Of a DNA stretch of 9,795 bases, positions 1 through 6,368 are shown one piece after another. Source of the DNA: CAYLNH01 sp964384625 (GTDB taxonomy: Bacteria > Verrucomicrobiota > Lentisphaeria > JABSQK01); the NCBI GenBank assembly GCA_964384625.1, contig CAYLNH010000271.1:1-9795 (forward strand). The letters are read 5' to 3'. Both the position numbers and the translations under genes were made by a program. Under the pieces are notes generated by a model. It saw only the letters and a list, made by a program, of their open reading frames with translations. It was not told the DNA's origin and did no database searches. Positions within the stretch are counted from its first letter, which is position 1; each line of letters opens with the position of its first letter.

Positions 1-91
1 CCCCGCAAAGCGGGGCAAGCACGAAATGTATCCCGCCAAGGCGGGACACGATGCTCGCATCGCTTATTCGGCATCGTCTGGCCGGACCGGC
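1..91. repeat. Cluster of short palindromes (REP-like)
   Basis: Four perfect short inverted repeats lie in 91 bases: CCCCGC/GCGGGG with an AAA loop (1-15), CCCGCC/GGCGGG with an AA centre (32-45), CGATGC/GCATCG with a TC centre (49-62), and GCCGG/CCGGC around one A (81-91). No open frame here looks coding. The cluster lies downstream of the minus-strand gene ending at 136 and may protect or terminate its transcript, but none of the stems is followed by a clear U-run on the minus strand. The first hairpin touches the window edge, so the cluster may continue to the left. The density resembles repetitive extragenic palindromes, but only a genome-wide count could show that. Confidence 0.6.
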
Positions 92-136
92 GCTTGGCCG
101 CCGTCCCTGGCTGGAAAACATACGCCGAGCCCATCT
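82..136 (-). repeat. 55-bp dispersed repeat, left copy
   Basis: The reverse complement of 82-136 matches 9741-9795 at 53 of 55 positions; the differences are at 100 and 120 (plus-strand numbering). The repeat ends on the first base of the TGA stop (138-136 on the minus strand) of the neighbouring gene, so it begins directly at the end of that reading frame. It contains the GCCGG-A-CCGGC palindrome at its outer end. I see no reading frame or known insertion-sequence end in it. It is probably a dispersed intergenic repeat of this genome; a regulatory or REP-type role is inference. Confidence 0.85.
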
Positions 137-873
137 CAGCGGGTTGGCTCATCGTCGATCTTGGTCGGTTTGTCGGAGTCGGGGAAATCGATTGTGACGT
201 GGACTTTGCCGTCCTTGACTTCCAGCTTCTTGCAGTGTTTGAGTTTGTCCTGGATGTCTCGGTGCTCGGGTTTCGTGTTGATATCCCGCGCCAGGTTCTC
301 CTTCTTGGCGGACTCCACCACGGTGTCCAGAATGCCCGGCAGCTTCTTGCCGCGCGCCCGGACATCCTTGACGTACAGCTCCAGCTTGCCGTCCTTGACG
401 GCGACATTGAAATCGGCCTCACCGTTGAAGTAGGTGATCTTCCCGGTATTGGGGTCCTTGTTGGGCAGGCTGACGCTGCCGGACACCAGGTCCCCCTCGA
501 TCTTGAAGCGCACCCGCGGCCGCATCTCGGCTTCAACGGAGTCGTCTTCTTCGAGCTCCCGGGCGATAAAGGTGTTGATGTCGTTCTCCGTCAGGACCAG
601 CTCGATGACCTCGCCCCGGGCCTGGGCCTGCTTGACTTTGCCGGCCTTCTTCTCGAGGACCGCAACTTCCTGCTCGGACGGCTGATAGTGTTCGACGCGA
701 GGTTCCTCCTCGATCACGCCTTTGACGTCCTGGACAAAGGAGTAGACCAGATAGCCGACGACACCGACACCGATCACCAGGAGCAGGCAGCCGCCGCCCA
801 GACAGCCGAACAGGAAATTGCGGCCGGTGTGACTCTTCTCCTCATACGGCTGCTGTCGCGGTGCATATGACAT
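136..873 (-). CDS. Single-pass membrane protein of unknown function (paralogue 1)
   Basis: This 245-residue protein has a cytoplasmic N-terminus rich in Q, P and Y, one hydrophobic segment at about residues 22-47 (Cys at 24 and 29), and a charged domain at about 60-245 that is probably periplasmic. The ATG at 873 follows GGGAG at a seven-base distance. I do not recognise the family. The soluble part shares an ordered set of motifs with the product of the upstream gene (1504-896): RGE-VE near 86-91, ENDIN 96-100, RFKIEGDL 122-129, VKDGKLE 159-165, GKKLP 175-179 and EVKDGKV 218-224. The two are therefore probably diverged tandem duplicates. The alternation of short beta-like stretches with DG turns suggests a beta-rich exported domain. 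Only 22 nt separate the two genes, which implies one operon. The stop codon touches the 55-bp repeat. Confidence 0.85.
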   Translation of the reverse strand: MSYAPRQQPYEEKSHTGRNFLFGCLGGGCLLLVIGVGVVGYLVYSFVQDVKGVIEEEPRVEHYQPSEQEVAVLEKKAGKVKQAQARGEVIELVLTENDINTFIARELEEDDSVEAEMRPRVRFKIEGDLVSGSVSLPNKDPNTGKITYFNGEADFNVAVKDGKLELYVKDVRARGKKLPGILDTVVESAKKENLARDINTKPEHRDIQDKLKHCKKLEVKDGKVHVTIDFPDSDKPTKIDDEPTR

Positions 874-895
874 GGCGTTCTCCCTTCACTTATGA

Positions 896-1504
896 TCAGC
901 GTCGTCGCGGTTTGATCTTCATATAGATGGTGCCGTCCCGGACCTCGAAGCGTTCCACGCGTTCAAGCTCGCGGGTGGCGTCGGGATTGGATTCGGCCTG
1001 CTTACGGGCGAAGTCCTCGATCATCTGGACCAGGCTGGCCGGGAGGGCCTTGCCGTCGGTGCTGCGCGCCCGGCGCACCTCGAATTCCAGTGTACCGTCT
1101 TCCACGCGGGCGTAGGCGTCCACCTCGCAGTTCAGAAAGCGTTCGGCGCCGTCTTCCTCGATCGGGACACTGGCTTCGAGGGTCAGCAGGTCGCCTTCAA
1201 TCTTCTTGATCCTGATCTGCTCGCGCCACGGCTCGAGGTGGTCGCGGGTGCTGATGGCGATGTTGATTTCTTCGTTATCGAATTCGGCTTCAACGGTCTC
1301 GCCGCGGCGCAGGGCGCGGTCCAGGCCGTCGATCCGGCGGTTGACTTCGTCGGCGCGCGCCGGCGCCACCTGCACCGGCGTCACGACCGGGTGGTCCTCG
1401 ACCAGTCGCCGGTACCAGCCGCGGATGTACAGCGTGATGCCGGCCACGGCGATTACCAGGAGCAGGACGACAACCCCGGCGGCGATCAAGAGTTTCTTTT
1501 TCAT
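896..1504 (-). CDS. Single-pass membrane protein of unknown function (paralogue 2)
   Basis: This 202-residue protein starts with KKK followed by a hydrophobic segment at about residues 5-27. It works as an uncleaved signal anchor, with the remaining 175 residues outside the cytoplasm. The soluble part carries the same motif order as the next gene (873-136): RRGETVE 66-72, EEIN 78-81, RIKKIEGDL 98-106, VEDGTLE 134-140, GKALP 151-155 and EVRDGTI 187-193. It is shorter and has a basic tail, KPRRR. The ATG at 1504 directly follows the TAG stop of the CBM9-like gene with no spacing, and there is no strong ribosome-binding site, so translation is probably coupled to that gene. The function is unknown. 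A role in the envelope next to a secreted carbohydrate-binding-like protein is inference from position only. Confidence 0.85.
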   Translation of the reverse strand: MKKKLLIAAGVVVLLLVIAVAGITLYIRGWYRRLVEDHPVVTPVQVAPARADEVNRRIDGLDRALRRGETVEAEFDNEEINIAISTRDHLEPWREQIRIKKIEGDLLTLEASVPIEEDGAERFLNCEVDAYARVEDGTLEFEVRRARSTDGKALPASLVQMIEDFARKQAESNPDATRELERVERFEVRDGTIYMKIKPRRR

Positions 1505-2536
1505 CTATTTGCCCAACGTCAGCCTGGCATGATTCCAGATGTTGTGTCCCCACGACAGCAGCGGCGTGAAGGCAAACGCTTTGTGAGACATCTTCGGTTC
1601 GCCCTTGTCGTTCGTCTCGCCGGTCGCGTTCTTATCCAGGCGCACGAGCATGCAGTGCAGCGTGTGTCCGGCGGCCGGCGCAGCTTTGGCGTAGCCCGGC
1701 AACTGATCAAAGGGCACGGCGATTTCGACCACATAGCCGTTGTCTTTATCGTCGGACCGGTTCAGGGTGCCGTTGAGTTTGATACCGACCTGGAGGCCTT
1801 GGATGTTCTCGCTTTTCTTCGAGTTGCAGCCCCACTGGTTGTAGTTCTTCGCCTGCAGCGAATCGAACACGGCGCCCTGCGGGCCGATGACCAGCTCCCA
1901 GTAGGTCCGCAGCCGCCACTCCGGCAGGATGAACATCTCGACGCAGTCGTGGAAATAGACGTGGTCATCGCGCTCCATCGCGGGGGCGACGAGGTCGACG
2001 TCGACGCAGTCGAAGGCGAAGTAGAGGTTCTTGTCGTCCCAGGCGATCTTGTAGGTGGTCGGGGATTCGTCGGTCTTTTCCTTCTGATTAAACGGATAGG
2101 TATCCTTGAAGGTTGCCGCGGTTTTCCAGGCGTCGTCGTCCAGCTTGCCGTCGATCTTGATCGGCCCGGCGGCGCGCGGAATCGTAATGTCCGGCGGCTT
2201 CGGCCAGTTCTTGCCGTTGTAGCCCAGCAGGGTGTTGCCGCGGATCACATTCAGATGCCATTTCCCGGGCATCTTACCTTGCTTCAGGTCGTCCAGGGCT
2301 TTCTTGGCGCCGCCGCCGCGCAGGTAGTTGGTGGCTTCCTTGGCCGGCGTGCCGGCAGATGCTTCGATACCCTTCTGGACAAAATCATAAAGCTCGCGGC
2401 AGGCCTTTCGATGCGCCGCCTCCGCGGCTTTGATCTTCTGCTCGAGCGCGGCAAACTTCTGTTCCGCCTCTTCCTGAGCCGGCAGCGCCGGGGACAGCGC
2501 CAGACTCAGCGCGGTCAGGATCGCGTACAATCTCAT
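1505..2536 (-). CDS. Secreted CBM9-like carbohydrate-binding-domain protein
   Basis: This 343-residue protein has a signal peptide at residues 1-20 ending LSPALPA, with likely cleavage before Q21. A charged helical, perhaps coiled-coil, segment follows at about 22-60. The C-terminal domain (about 115-343) has the family 9 carbohydrate-binding pattern: an IKIDGKLDDDAW opening (126-137), TTYKIAWDDKNLYFAFDC (160-177), DCVEMFI (197-203), YWELVIGPQG (212-221) and VVEIAVPFDQL (269-279). CBM9 domains of this type occur in secreted sugar-binding or sugar-active proteins of many environmental bacteria. No catalytic domain is visible, so enzyme activity cannot be claimed and the ligand is unknown. The start at 2536 is chosen over an in-frame codon at 2599 because AGGAG lies six bases before it and the signal peptide begins there. 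The gene lies 102 nt after rmuC and directly abuts the next gene. Confidence 0.85.
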   Translation of the reverse strand: MRLYAILTALSLALSPALPAQEEAEQKFAALEQKIKAAEAAHRKACRELYDFVQKGIEASAGTPAKEATNYLRGGGAKKALDDLKQGKMPGKWHLNVIRGNTLLGYNGKNWPKPPDITIPRAAGPIKIDGKLDDDAWKTAATFKDTYPFNQKEKTDESPTTYKIAWDDKNLYFAFDCVDVDLVAPAMERDDHVYFHDCVEMFILPEWRLRTYWELVIGPQGAVFDSLQAKNYNQWGCNSKKSENIQGLQVGIKLNGTLNRSDDKDNGYVVEIAVPFDQLPGYAKAAPAAGHTLHCMLVRLDKNATGETNDKGEPKMSHKAFAFTPLLSWGHNIWNHARLTLGK

Positions 2537-2638
2537 GTCTTCTCCTTTACGTCGGGCCGGCGCCCAATCACCGGGCGCTTTGTGCCGCAATGGTTTCAAC
2601 TCCGCCGGGGCCTGCCGGGCCCGCAGCGGCGCGGTTCG

Positions 2639-4018
2639 TCAGAATGGGTTTTCAGCGGATTCTTCTTCTTCCTCGACATCTTCATCCGGCGCATCGTCCT
2701 GTTCGTCGTCCGGCTCGCCGTTCTCAGCGAACATCGGGAAGAGGAACTCACTGCCGGATCGGTTGACCATGTGTTCGGGCAGTTGCTTGGCGGTTTTCGC
2801 CCCCATTTCCCGCAGTTGCTCGGCCCGGCGGATGAGATTGCCGCGGCCCTCGGACAGCTTGGTCATCGCGTCGCGATGGGTGCCCTGGACCGTGCCCAAC
2901 TGCCGGCCGATCTTCTCCATATCGTCGACGAACCCGGAAAATTTGTCGTAGAGCTTGCCGGCGCGTTCGGCAATCCGTTCGGCGTTCTCATTCTGCCGCT
3001 GGTAGCGCCAGAGATTGGCGATGATCCGCAAGCTCAGCAGCAAGGTCGACGGGCTGACCAGCATGATGTTCTCGCGAAACGCCTGCTGAAACATGGCGTG
3101 ACCGTGTTCGAGGGCCAGCATGAAGGCGCCTTCGATCGGGATGAACATCAGGACGAAGTCGAGCGACTCGACTCCCGGCAGGTCGTGATAATCCTTGTTG
3201 CTCAGCTCCTTGATGTGATTGCGGACGGCCGTCAGATGCGCCGCCAACGCTGTTTCACGTTCCTCGTCGGTGGTCGCGGAGCTGTACTGTTCATAGGCCG
3301 TCAGGGAGGCCTTGGCGTCGACGATGACCTGTTTGCCTTCCGGCAGCTGAACGATGGCGTCGAGGAAACGGACCTTGCCCTCCTCAGTGCGTTCGGTTTC
3401 CTGCAGCGTATACTCCCTGCCCTCGTGCAGGCCGGACTGCTCGAAGATGCGGGCCAGGACGACCTCGCCCCAGTTGCCGAGCGTCTTGCTCTGGCCTTTG
3501 AGCGCGTTGGTCAGGTTGACCGCTTCCTCGCGCATGGTGCGGTTGAGTTCAGTCAGCTGTTCGATCTGGGTCTTGAGCGAACTGCGTTCCTTGGCTTCGT
3601 CATGGTAGACTTCGTTCACGCGTTTGGCGAAATCCCTGATCTGTTCGCGCAAGGGCTTCAGCAGGGCGTCGACGGAGGTTTTATTCAGGTCGGAGAACTT
3701 TTTGGACTTATCGTCGAAGATGCGATTGGCCAGGTTTTCGAATTCGAGCCGGAGTTCTTTCTTGGTCTGTTCGAGGAGCTTCTGGCTCTCTTCCAGGCGT
3801 TCCCGGGCGGCATCCAGCTCGGCCTGCGCCTTGATGCGCGCTTCCCGCTCGCGGTCGGCGGTCTGCTGCGCCGTTTCGCGGTCGGTCTGGGCGGCACTGA
3901 GCTGTTTCTTCAGCTCCTCGGCGGCGCCGAGGACGGCGCCTGAGCGGCTGTTGGCATAGAACCACGCCAGCGCCGCGCCGACACCCAGGCCAAGGAGGGC
4001 AAAGAGGAATTCCGACAT
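2639..4018 (-). CDS. rmuC: DNA recombination protein RmuC
   Basis: This 459-residue protein has the full RmuC architecture. A membrane anchor lies at about residues 4-22 and a long coiled coil rich in E, K, Q and A at about 32-100. The RmuC domain (about 130-420) has a PD-(D/E)XK nuclease-like core: NWGE (182-185), the acidic D220 in RFLDAIVQLP, and the D-x-K pair in VIVDAKAS (D234, K236). The conserved SLDFVLMFIPIEGAF (285-299) and IMLVSPSTLL (318-327) follow. The tail after about 435 is strongly acidic. In Escherichia coli, rmuC is known for limiting inversions between short inverted repeats; the exact biochemical role is less settled. The ATG at 4018 has GGAG seven bases before it. The length is normal and the domain is intact. 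It is the first gene of the left minus-strand run. Confidence 0.95.
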   Translation of the reverse strand: MSEFLFALLGLGVGAALAWFYANSRSGAVLGAAEELKKQLSAAQTDRETAQQTADREREARIKAQAELDAARERLEESQKLLEQTKKELRLEFENLANRIFDDKSKKFSDLNKTSVDALLKPLREQIRDFAKRVNEVYHDEAKERSSLKTQIEQLTELNRTMREEAVNLTNALKGQSKTLGNWGEVVLARIFEQSGLHEGREYTLQETERTEEGKVRFLDAIVQLPEGKQVIVDAKASLTAYEQYSSATTDEERETALAAHLTAVRNHIKELSNKDYHDLPGVESLDFVLMFIPIEGAFMLALEHGHAMFQQAFRENIMLVSPSTLLLSLRIIANLWRYQRQNENAERIAERAGKLYDKFSGFVDDMEKIGRQLGTVQGTHRDAMTKLSEGRGNLIRRAEQLREMGAKTAKQLPEHMVNRSGSEFLFPMFAENGEPDDEQDDAPDEDVEEEEESAENPF

Positions 4019-4045
4019 TCGTTGCTCCGGGGATTGTTCGGCGTC

Positions 4046-4074
4046 AAGATAGCGGCGGCAGTGAAGGAGCGCAA
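4046..4074 (-). promoter_or_regulatory. Possible promoter for rmuC
   Basis: On the minus strand, TTGCGC (4074-4069) and TATCTT (4051-4046) are separated by exactly 17 bases, in a 121-bp gap between divergent genes. The predicted transcript would start near 4039 and give a leader of about 20 nt carrying the GGAG of rmuC. The match to the sigma-70 consensus is modest (3/6 and 4/6), so this is a weak call. Confidence 0.3.
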
Positions 4075-4112
4075 GGATCGCCGGCCGTCCTTTCCGGTTG
4101 GTCGCACGGGGT

Positions 4113-4118
4113 TATATT
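4113..4118 (+). promoter_or_regulatory. Possible -10 element for the small plus-strand gene
   Basis: TATATT lies 27 bases upstream of the ATG at 4140, in an AT-richer patch of an otherwise GC-rich gap. No convincing -35 hexamer sits 16-18 bases upstream; TTTCCG at 4091-4096 is the nearest. The call rests on the -10 and the genomic position only. Confidence 0.25.
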
Positions 4119-4139
4119 ACGGGTTTTACGGAGGGCGCG

Positions 4140-4574
4140 ATGAAATACGATGACGCCGGTTGGCACTTCAACGGTGAATTCCCGGAGGACCTGCCGGATG
4201 CGGCGGGGGCAACACATATCGGCATGTTCCTCGCCTGGTGCATCCTCAACGGCCTCGGCAGCGACCGGCATGGTAACTGTGCGGCCCGCCTGCAGGATCG
4301 AACCGTCACTCCGGGACAATACCTGCTGGACGAATGCGGCGGCAAGCTCACCGACGAGGATCTGAACGCGACCGGCAATGCCTTCGCCGCGCAATACTAC
4401 GGCGACGACACCAACTGCCCGCCGTACCTGGCGGATTACTCGGAGGCACTCGACCCGGATGAACGGCTGGCCAGCGCCTACCACATCGCCGACAGCTGGG
4501 AGAACTTCGACGTCGTCGCCCCGTATATCGCCCGAGCCTATGCCGCCTGGAACATTGCCCGGGGGCAAAGCTGA
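4140..4574 (+). CDS. Small soluble DUF7832-like protein of unknown function
   Basis: This 144-residue acidic protein has no signal peptide or membrane segment. It begins MKYDDAGWHFNGEFPEDLP, followed by GATHIGMFLAWCILNGL (23-39), a block I associate with the uncharacterised DUF7832 family. The pattern KYDDA-WH-------P-DLP--AGATHIGMFLAW is the family signature as I recall it. Four cysteines are present (34, 47, 66, 93). The start at 4140 is supported by GGAGGG at 4130-4135; an in-frame codon at 4098 lacks such a site. It is the only plus-strand gene in the window, divergent from rmuC and convergent with the lipoprotein gene, so it forms its own transcription unit. No function can be assigned. 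Members of this kind can appear as orphans or near toxin systems, but no toxin is visible here. Confidence 0.85.
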   Translation: MKYDDAGWHFNGEFPEDLPDAAGATHIGMFLAWCILNGLGSDRHGNCAARLQDRTVTPGQYLLDECGGKLTDEDLNATGNAFAAQYYGDDTNCPPYLADYSEALDPDERLASAYHIADSWENFDVVAPYIARAYAAWNIARGQS

Positions 4575-4587
4575 GATGATCCTGACA

Positions 4588-4618
4588 CGCAGGCCCTGAC
4601 GGTGCTTAAGGGCCTGCG
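4588..4618. repeat. 10-bp inverted repeat after the plus-strand gene
   Basis: CGCAGGCCCT (4588-4597) is the perfect inverse of AGGGCCTGCG (4609-4618), with an 11-nt loop, 14 bases after the stop of the plus-strand gene. It could terminate that transcript, but only a diffuse T-rich stretch follows. The left arm also copies the outer end of the MITE terminal repeat, so it may be the remnant of a second element end rather than a terminator. Confidence 0.55.
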
Positions 4619-4786
4619 CAGAAATTAGTTGGTGTTTTGCCGGGAGCAGTTTTGGCTCTCGGGCAGGCATGATTGACGATCGTAGCGAGCTACGTGAGGA
4701 TTGAATAACGAAACTGAGAGCCAAAAATGCCCCGGCCAAGTGAAACAATTGGGATACAAAGCACCAAGTTATTTTTGCGCAGGCCC
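4610..4786. mobile_element. MITE-like foldback element, 177 bp
   Basis: Positions 4610-4639 and 4757-4786 form terminal inverted repeats identical at 26 of 30 positions; both begin GGGCCTGCGCA when read inward. Each end is flanked by TAA (4607-4609 and 4787-4789), which fits a 3-bp target duplication. Inside are nested repeats: GCCGGG/CCCGGC (4639-4644 and 4731-4736), a perfect 11-bp TTTTGGCTCTC/GAGAGCCAAAA pair (4650-4660 and 4716-4726), and the central CGTAGC-GA-GCTACG (4681-4694). The element has no reading frame of its own and must be moved by a transposase elsewhere. The TNA-type duplication is reminiscent of some IS5-family groups, but the family is uncertain. It sits harmlessly between convergent genes. 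A structured RNA is a less likely alternative. Confidence 0.75.
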
Positions 4787-4831
4787 TAAGGCATCCCGGC
4801 CCCGCGGGAGCCGAAGTACAGCCTCATGCGA

Positions 4832-4879
4832 GCATAAGCGCAACGGTTTCGGAATCCCGGAAATGGTTGCGCTTGGTGC
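4832..4879. repeat. Long imperfect hairpin before the lipoprotein gene end
   Basis: GCATAAGCGCAAC (4832-4844) pairs with GTTGCGCTTGGTGC (4866-4879): nine perfect base pairs (AAGCGCAAC/GTTGCGCTT), then four more beyond a one-base bulge with one G-U pair. Inside, GTTTC and GAAAT extend the stem. It lies about 30 nt beyond the stop of the minus-strand lipoprotein gene. It could act as a transcript end or a barrier between convergent genes, but no U-run follows on either strand, so it is not a classical intrinsic terminator. Confidence 0.5.
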
Positions 4880-4909
4880 ATGGGTTCGGCCGGCCCCCGT
4901 TACCCGGGG

Positions 4910-6343
4910 CTAACCGGCCGGCGGGAAATCCAGGGTTTCCACGAGAAACGGGACATCCACTTCCTGAACTCCCCGGTAGAATTCGACGTGGACGGCGGCG
5001 CCGGCGGGAAACGGCTGACGGTAGCGGTAGCGGCGCCAGCGGCCGCGGTCCTGGTCGGGACGCGGCGCCGGGATGACCTTGCCGTCGGCGGTCTCGATCG
5101 CCAGGGAACGCACCAGGTCGCGGGAATTGCGGTCGACCAGCAGCGAGAAACTGTCGTCCTCCGTTTCCAGGCGGATCCGGACCTGGCCCAGTTGCTTCGG
5201 GTCCAGCCAGGAATCCTCGCCCTGCGCCGGATTGGCGAGGCGGACGGAGGCGGCGCCGGTGGCGAAGCGCAGGACGACCGAGCCTTTGAGGGTATTCAGG
5301 CCGGCCACGTCGGCGGTTGCGGTCATGGGCGGCAGCTGCAGGGGCAAGCGGGTCGGCGAACCGCCGGGCGGCACGGTGTTTCCCTGCCGCCGCCGACGTG
5401 ACGGCCGCAGGTCGTCGCCGGCGGCGGTCGTCGCGACCGACACCGTCGGGGGGCGCATACCGATGGGCAACGTGCCGGGCGGCAGGAGGACCTCGCCGCT
5501 GATCGCTACCGAACGGCTCTGCCGGACTTCGTTGCGCCATGTGTAGGTGCGATAGTCCAGCTCGATGCGGTTGAAGCGACATTGAATCTCCCCTGCCGTC
5601 GGAACCTTGACCGCGGCCGCCGGCGCCGGGTCCGGGAAATTGAACGCGGCTGCCGGAACAGCCAGTTCGGGAATAACGACCCGCGTCTGGCGCTTCGCCG
5701 TCTTCGGGTTGACGATATCCAATTCGTCCCAGCCCCAGGATACGGTCGCGCCGTCCTTCTTGTGCGCGTTTGACTGCGGCACAGCAACCGGCATACGGAC
5801 CGTCAGCCTGTATCTGGCGTCCTGACCCAGAAGCCGGGCCAGGGCCAGTTCGCCGGCCGTGCGGCCGTCTTTCTCGGCACGCTCAAAACGGTTGACCAGC
5901 GTCTGCATGCCGACCCCGAGAAGGCGGAACCGGTAGCCCGGTCGATTCTCTTTGGCGCCGGCGTGCATGTCGATCGTGAAGAATCCCCGGGCGCGGCGGC
6001 TGAATTGCCGGACATCCCTGAAGGCCAGGGAGAACCGCACGGTCTTGCCGCCGGCCTCCGCGGGCGTTACGGCGATGTCCCCGGCTTCCGCTCCGAGGCG
6101 TTGAGCCAAGGCCTGAATGCTCGCCTCGGTCAGGGGAAAGTCCTGCGGCCGGAAGCCCTGGAGCGGCGGCGGCAGCGGCCGCTCCTGCCCGGTCAGCACG
6201 GTGACGGCTTCGGCGCTGTAGGTGCAGGCGACCTTGAGCCGGCCGGAGCCGTCGGCATTGAGTTCCAGGTTCTGTTCGAGGTCGAGGCACCCGGCCAACA
6301 GCAGCAGCAGCAGGACCGGCAGAAAACGAAGCGCGCGTTTCAT
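4910..6343 (-). CDS. Large lipoprotein of unknown function
   Basis: This 477-residue protein begins with MKRALRF, a leucine-rich segment and the lipobox LLAGC. Cys19 is the predicted lipidated residue, and Leu at +2 favours the outer membrane. Just after it, LEQNLELNADGSGRLKV (about 21-37) resembles the opening of LppM/DUF3153-type domains, in which a beta strand is followed by an N-DGSG turn; this is a weak resemblance. The rest looks beta-rich. A proline- and arginine-rich linker near 310-350 separates it from a C-terminal domain that includes GSVVLRFATGAASVRL and an ETADGKVI turn. The start at 6343 is preferred because it gives a proper signal peptide with GGGGTGA upstream; an in-frame codon at 6412 lies inside bshC. 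It begins 25 nt after bshC and probably shares its transcript. No link to thiol chemistry is visible in the sequence. Confidence 0.85.
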   Translation of the reverse strand: MKRALRFLPVLLLLLLAGCLDLEQNLELNADGSGRLKVACTYSAEAVTVLTGQERPLPPPLQGFRPQDFPLTEASIQALAQRLGAEAGDIAVTPAEAGGKTVRFSLAFRDVRQFSRRARGFFTIDMHAGAKENRPGYRFRLLGVGMQTLVNRFERAEKDGRTAGELALARLLGQDARYRLTVRMPVAVPQSNAHKKDGATVSWGWDELDIVNPKTAKRQTRVVIPELAVPAAAFNFPDPAPAAAVKVPTAGEIQCRFNRIELDYRTYTWRNEVRQSRSVAISGEVLLPPGTLPIGMRPPTVSVATTAAGDDLRPSRRRRQGNTVPPGGSPTRLPLQLPPMTATADVAGLNTLKGSVVLRFATGAASVRLANPAQGEDSWLDPKQLGQVRIRLETEDDSFSLLVDRNSRDLVRSLAIETADGKVIPAPRPDQDRGRWRRYRYRQPFPAGAAVHVEFYRGVQEVDVPFLVETLDFPPAG

Positions 6344-6368
6344 AGTCACCCCATGCGTTTCAACGTGT

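Noticed and set aside
1..91. CRISPR array
   Set aside because: The palindromes differ from each other and are not regularly spaced; there is no repeat-spacer pattern.
2537..2638. Terminator between rmuC and the CBM9-like gene
   Set aside because: Two small hairpins exist (GCGCCC/GGGCGC at 2560-2578 and GGGCC/GGCCC at 2608-2622), but neither is followed by a U-run on the minus strand. They may be GC-rich chance.
1238..3943. 901-residue open frame on the plus strand
   Set aside because: It lies antisense to the CBM9-like gene and rmuC, both of which have clear family motifs, start sites and signal or anchor segments. Long antisense frames are expected in GC-rich DNA.
4044..4748. 234-residue open frame on the minus strand
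   Set aside because: It runs antisense through the DUF7832-like gene and across half of the MITE, with no ribosome-binding site or family features.
4880..5401. 173-residue open frame on the plus strand
   Set aside because: It is antisense to the 3' part of the lipoprotein gene and has no recognisable motif.
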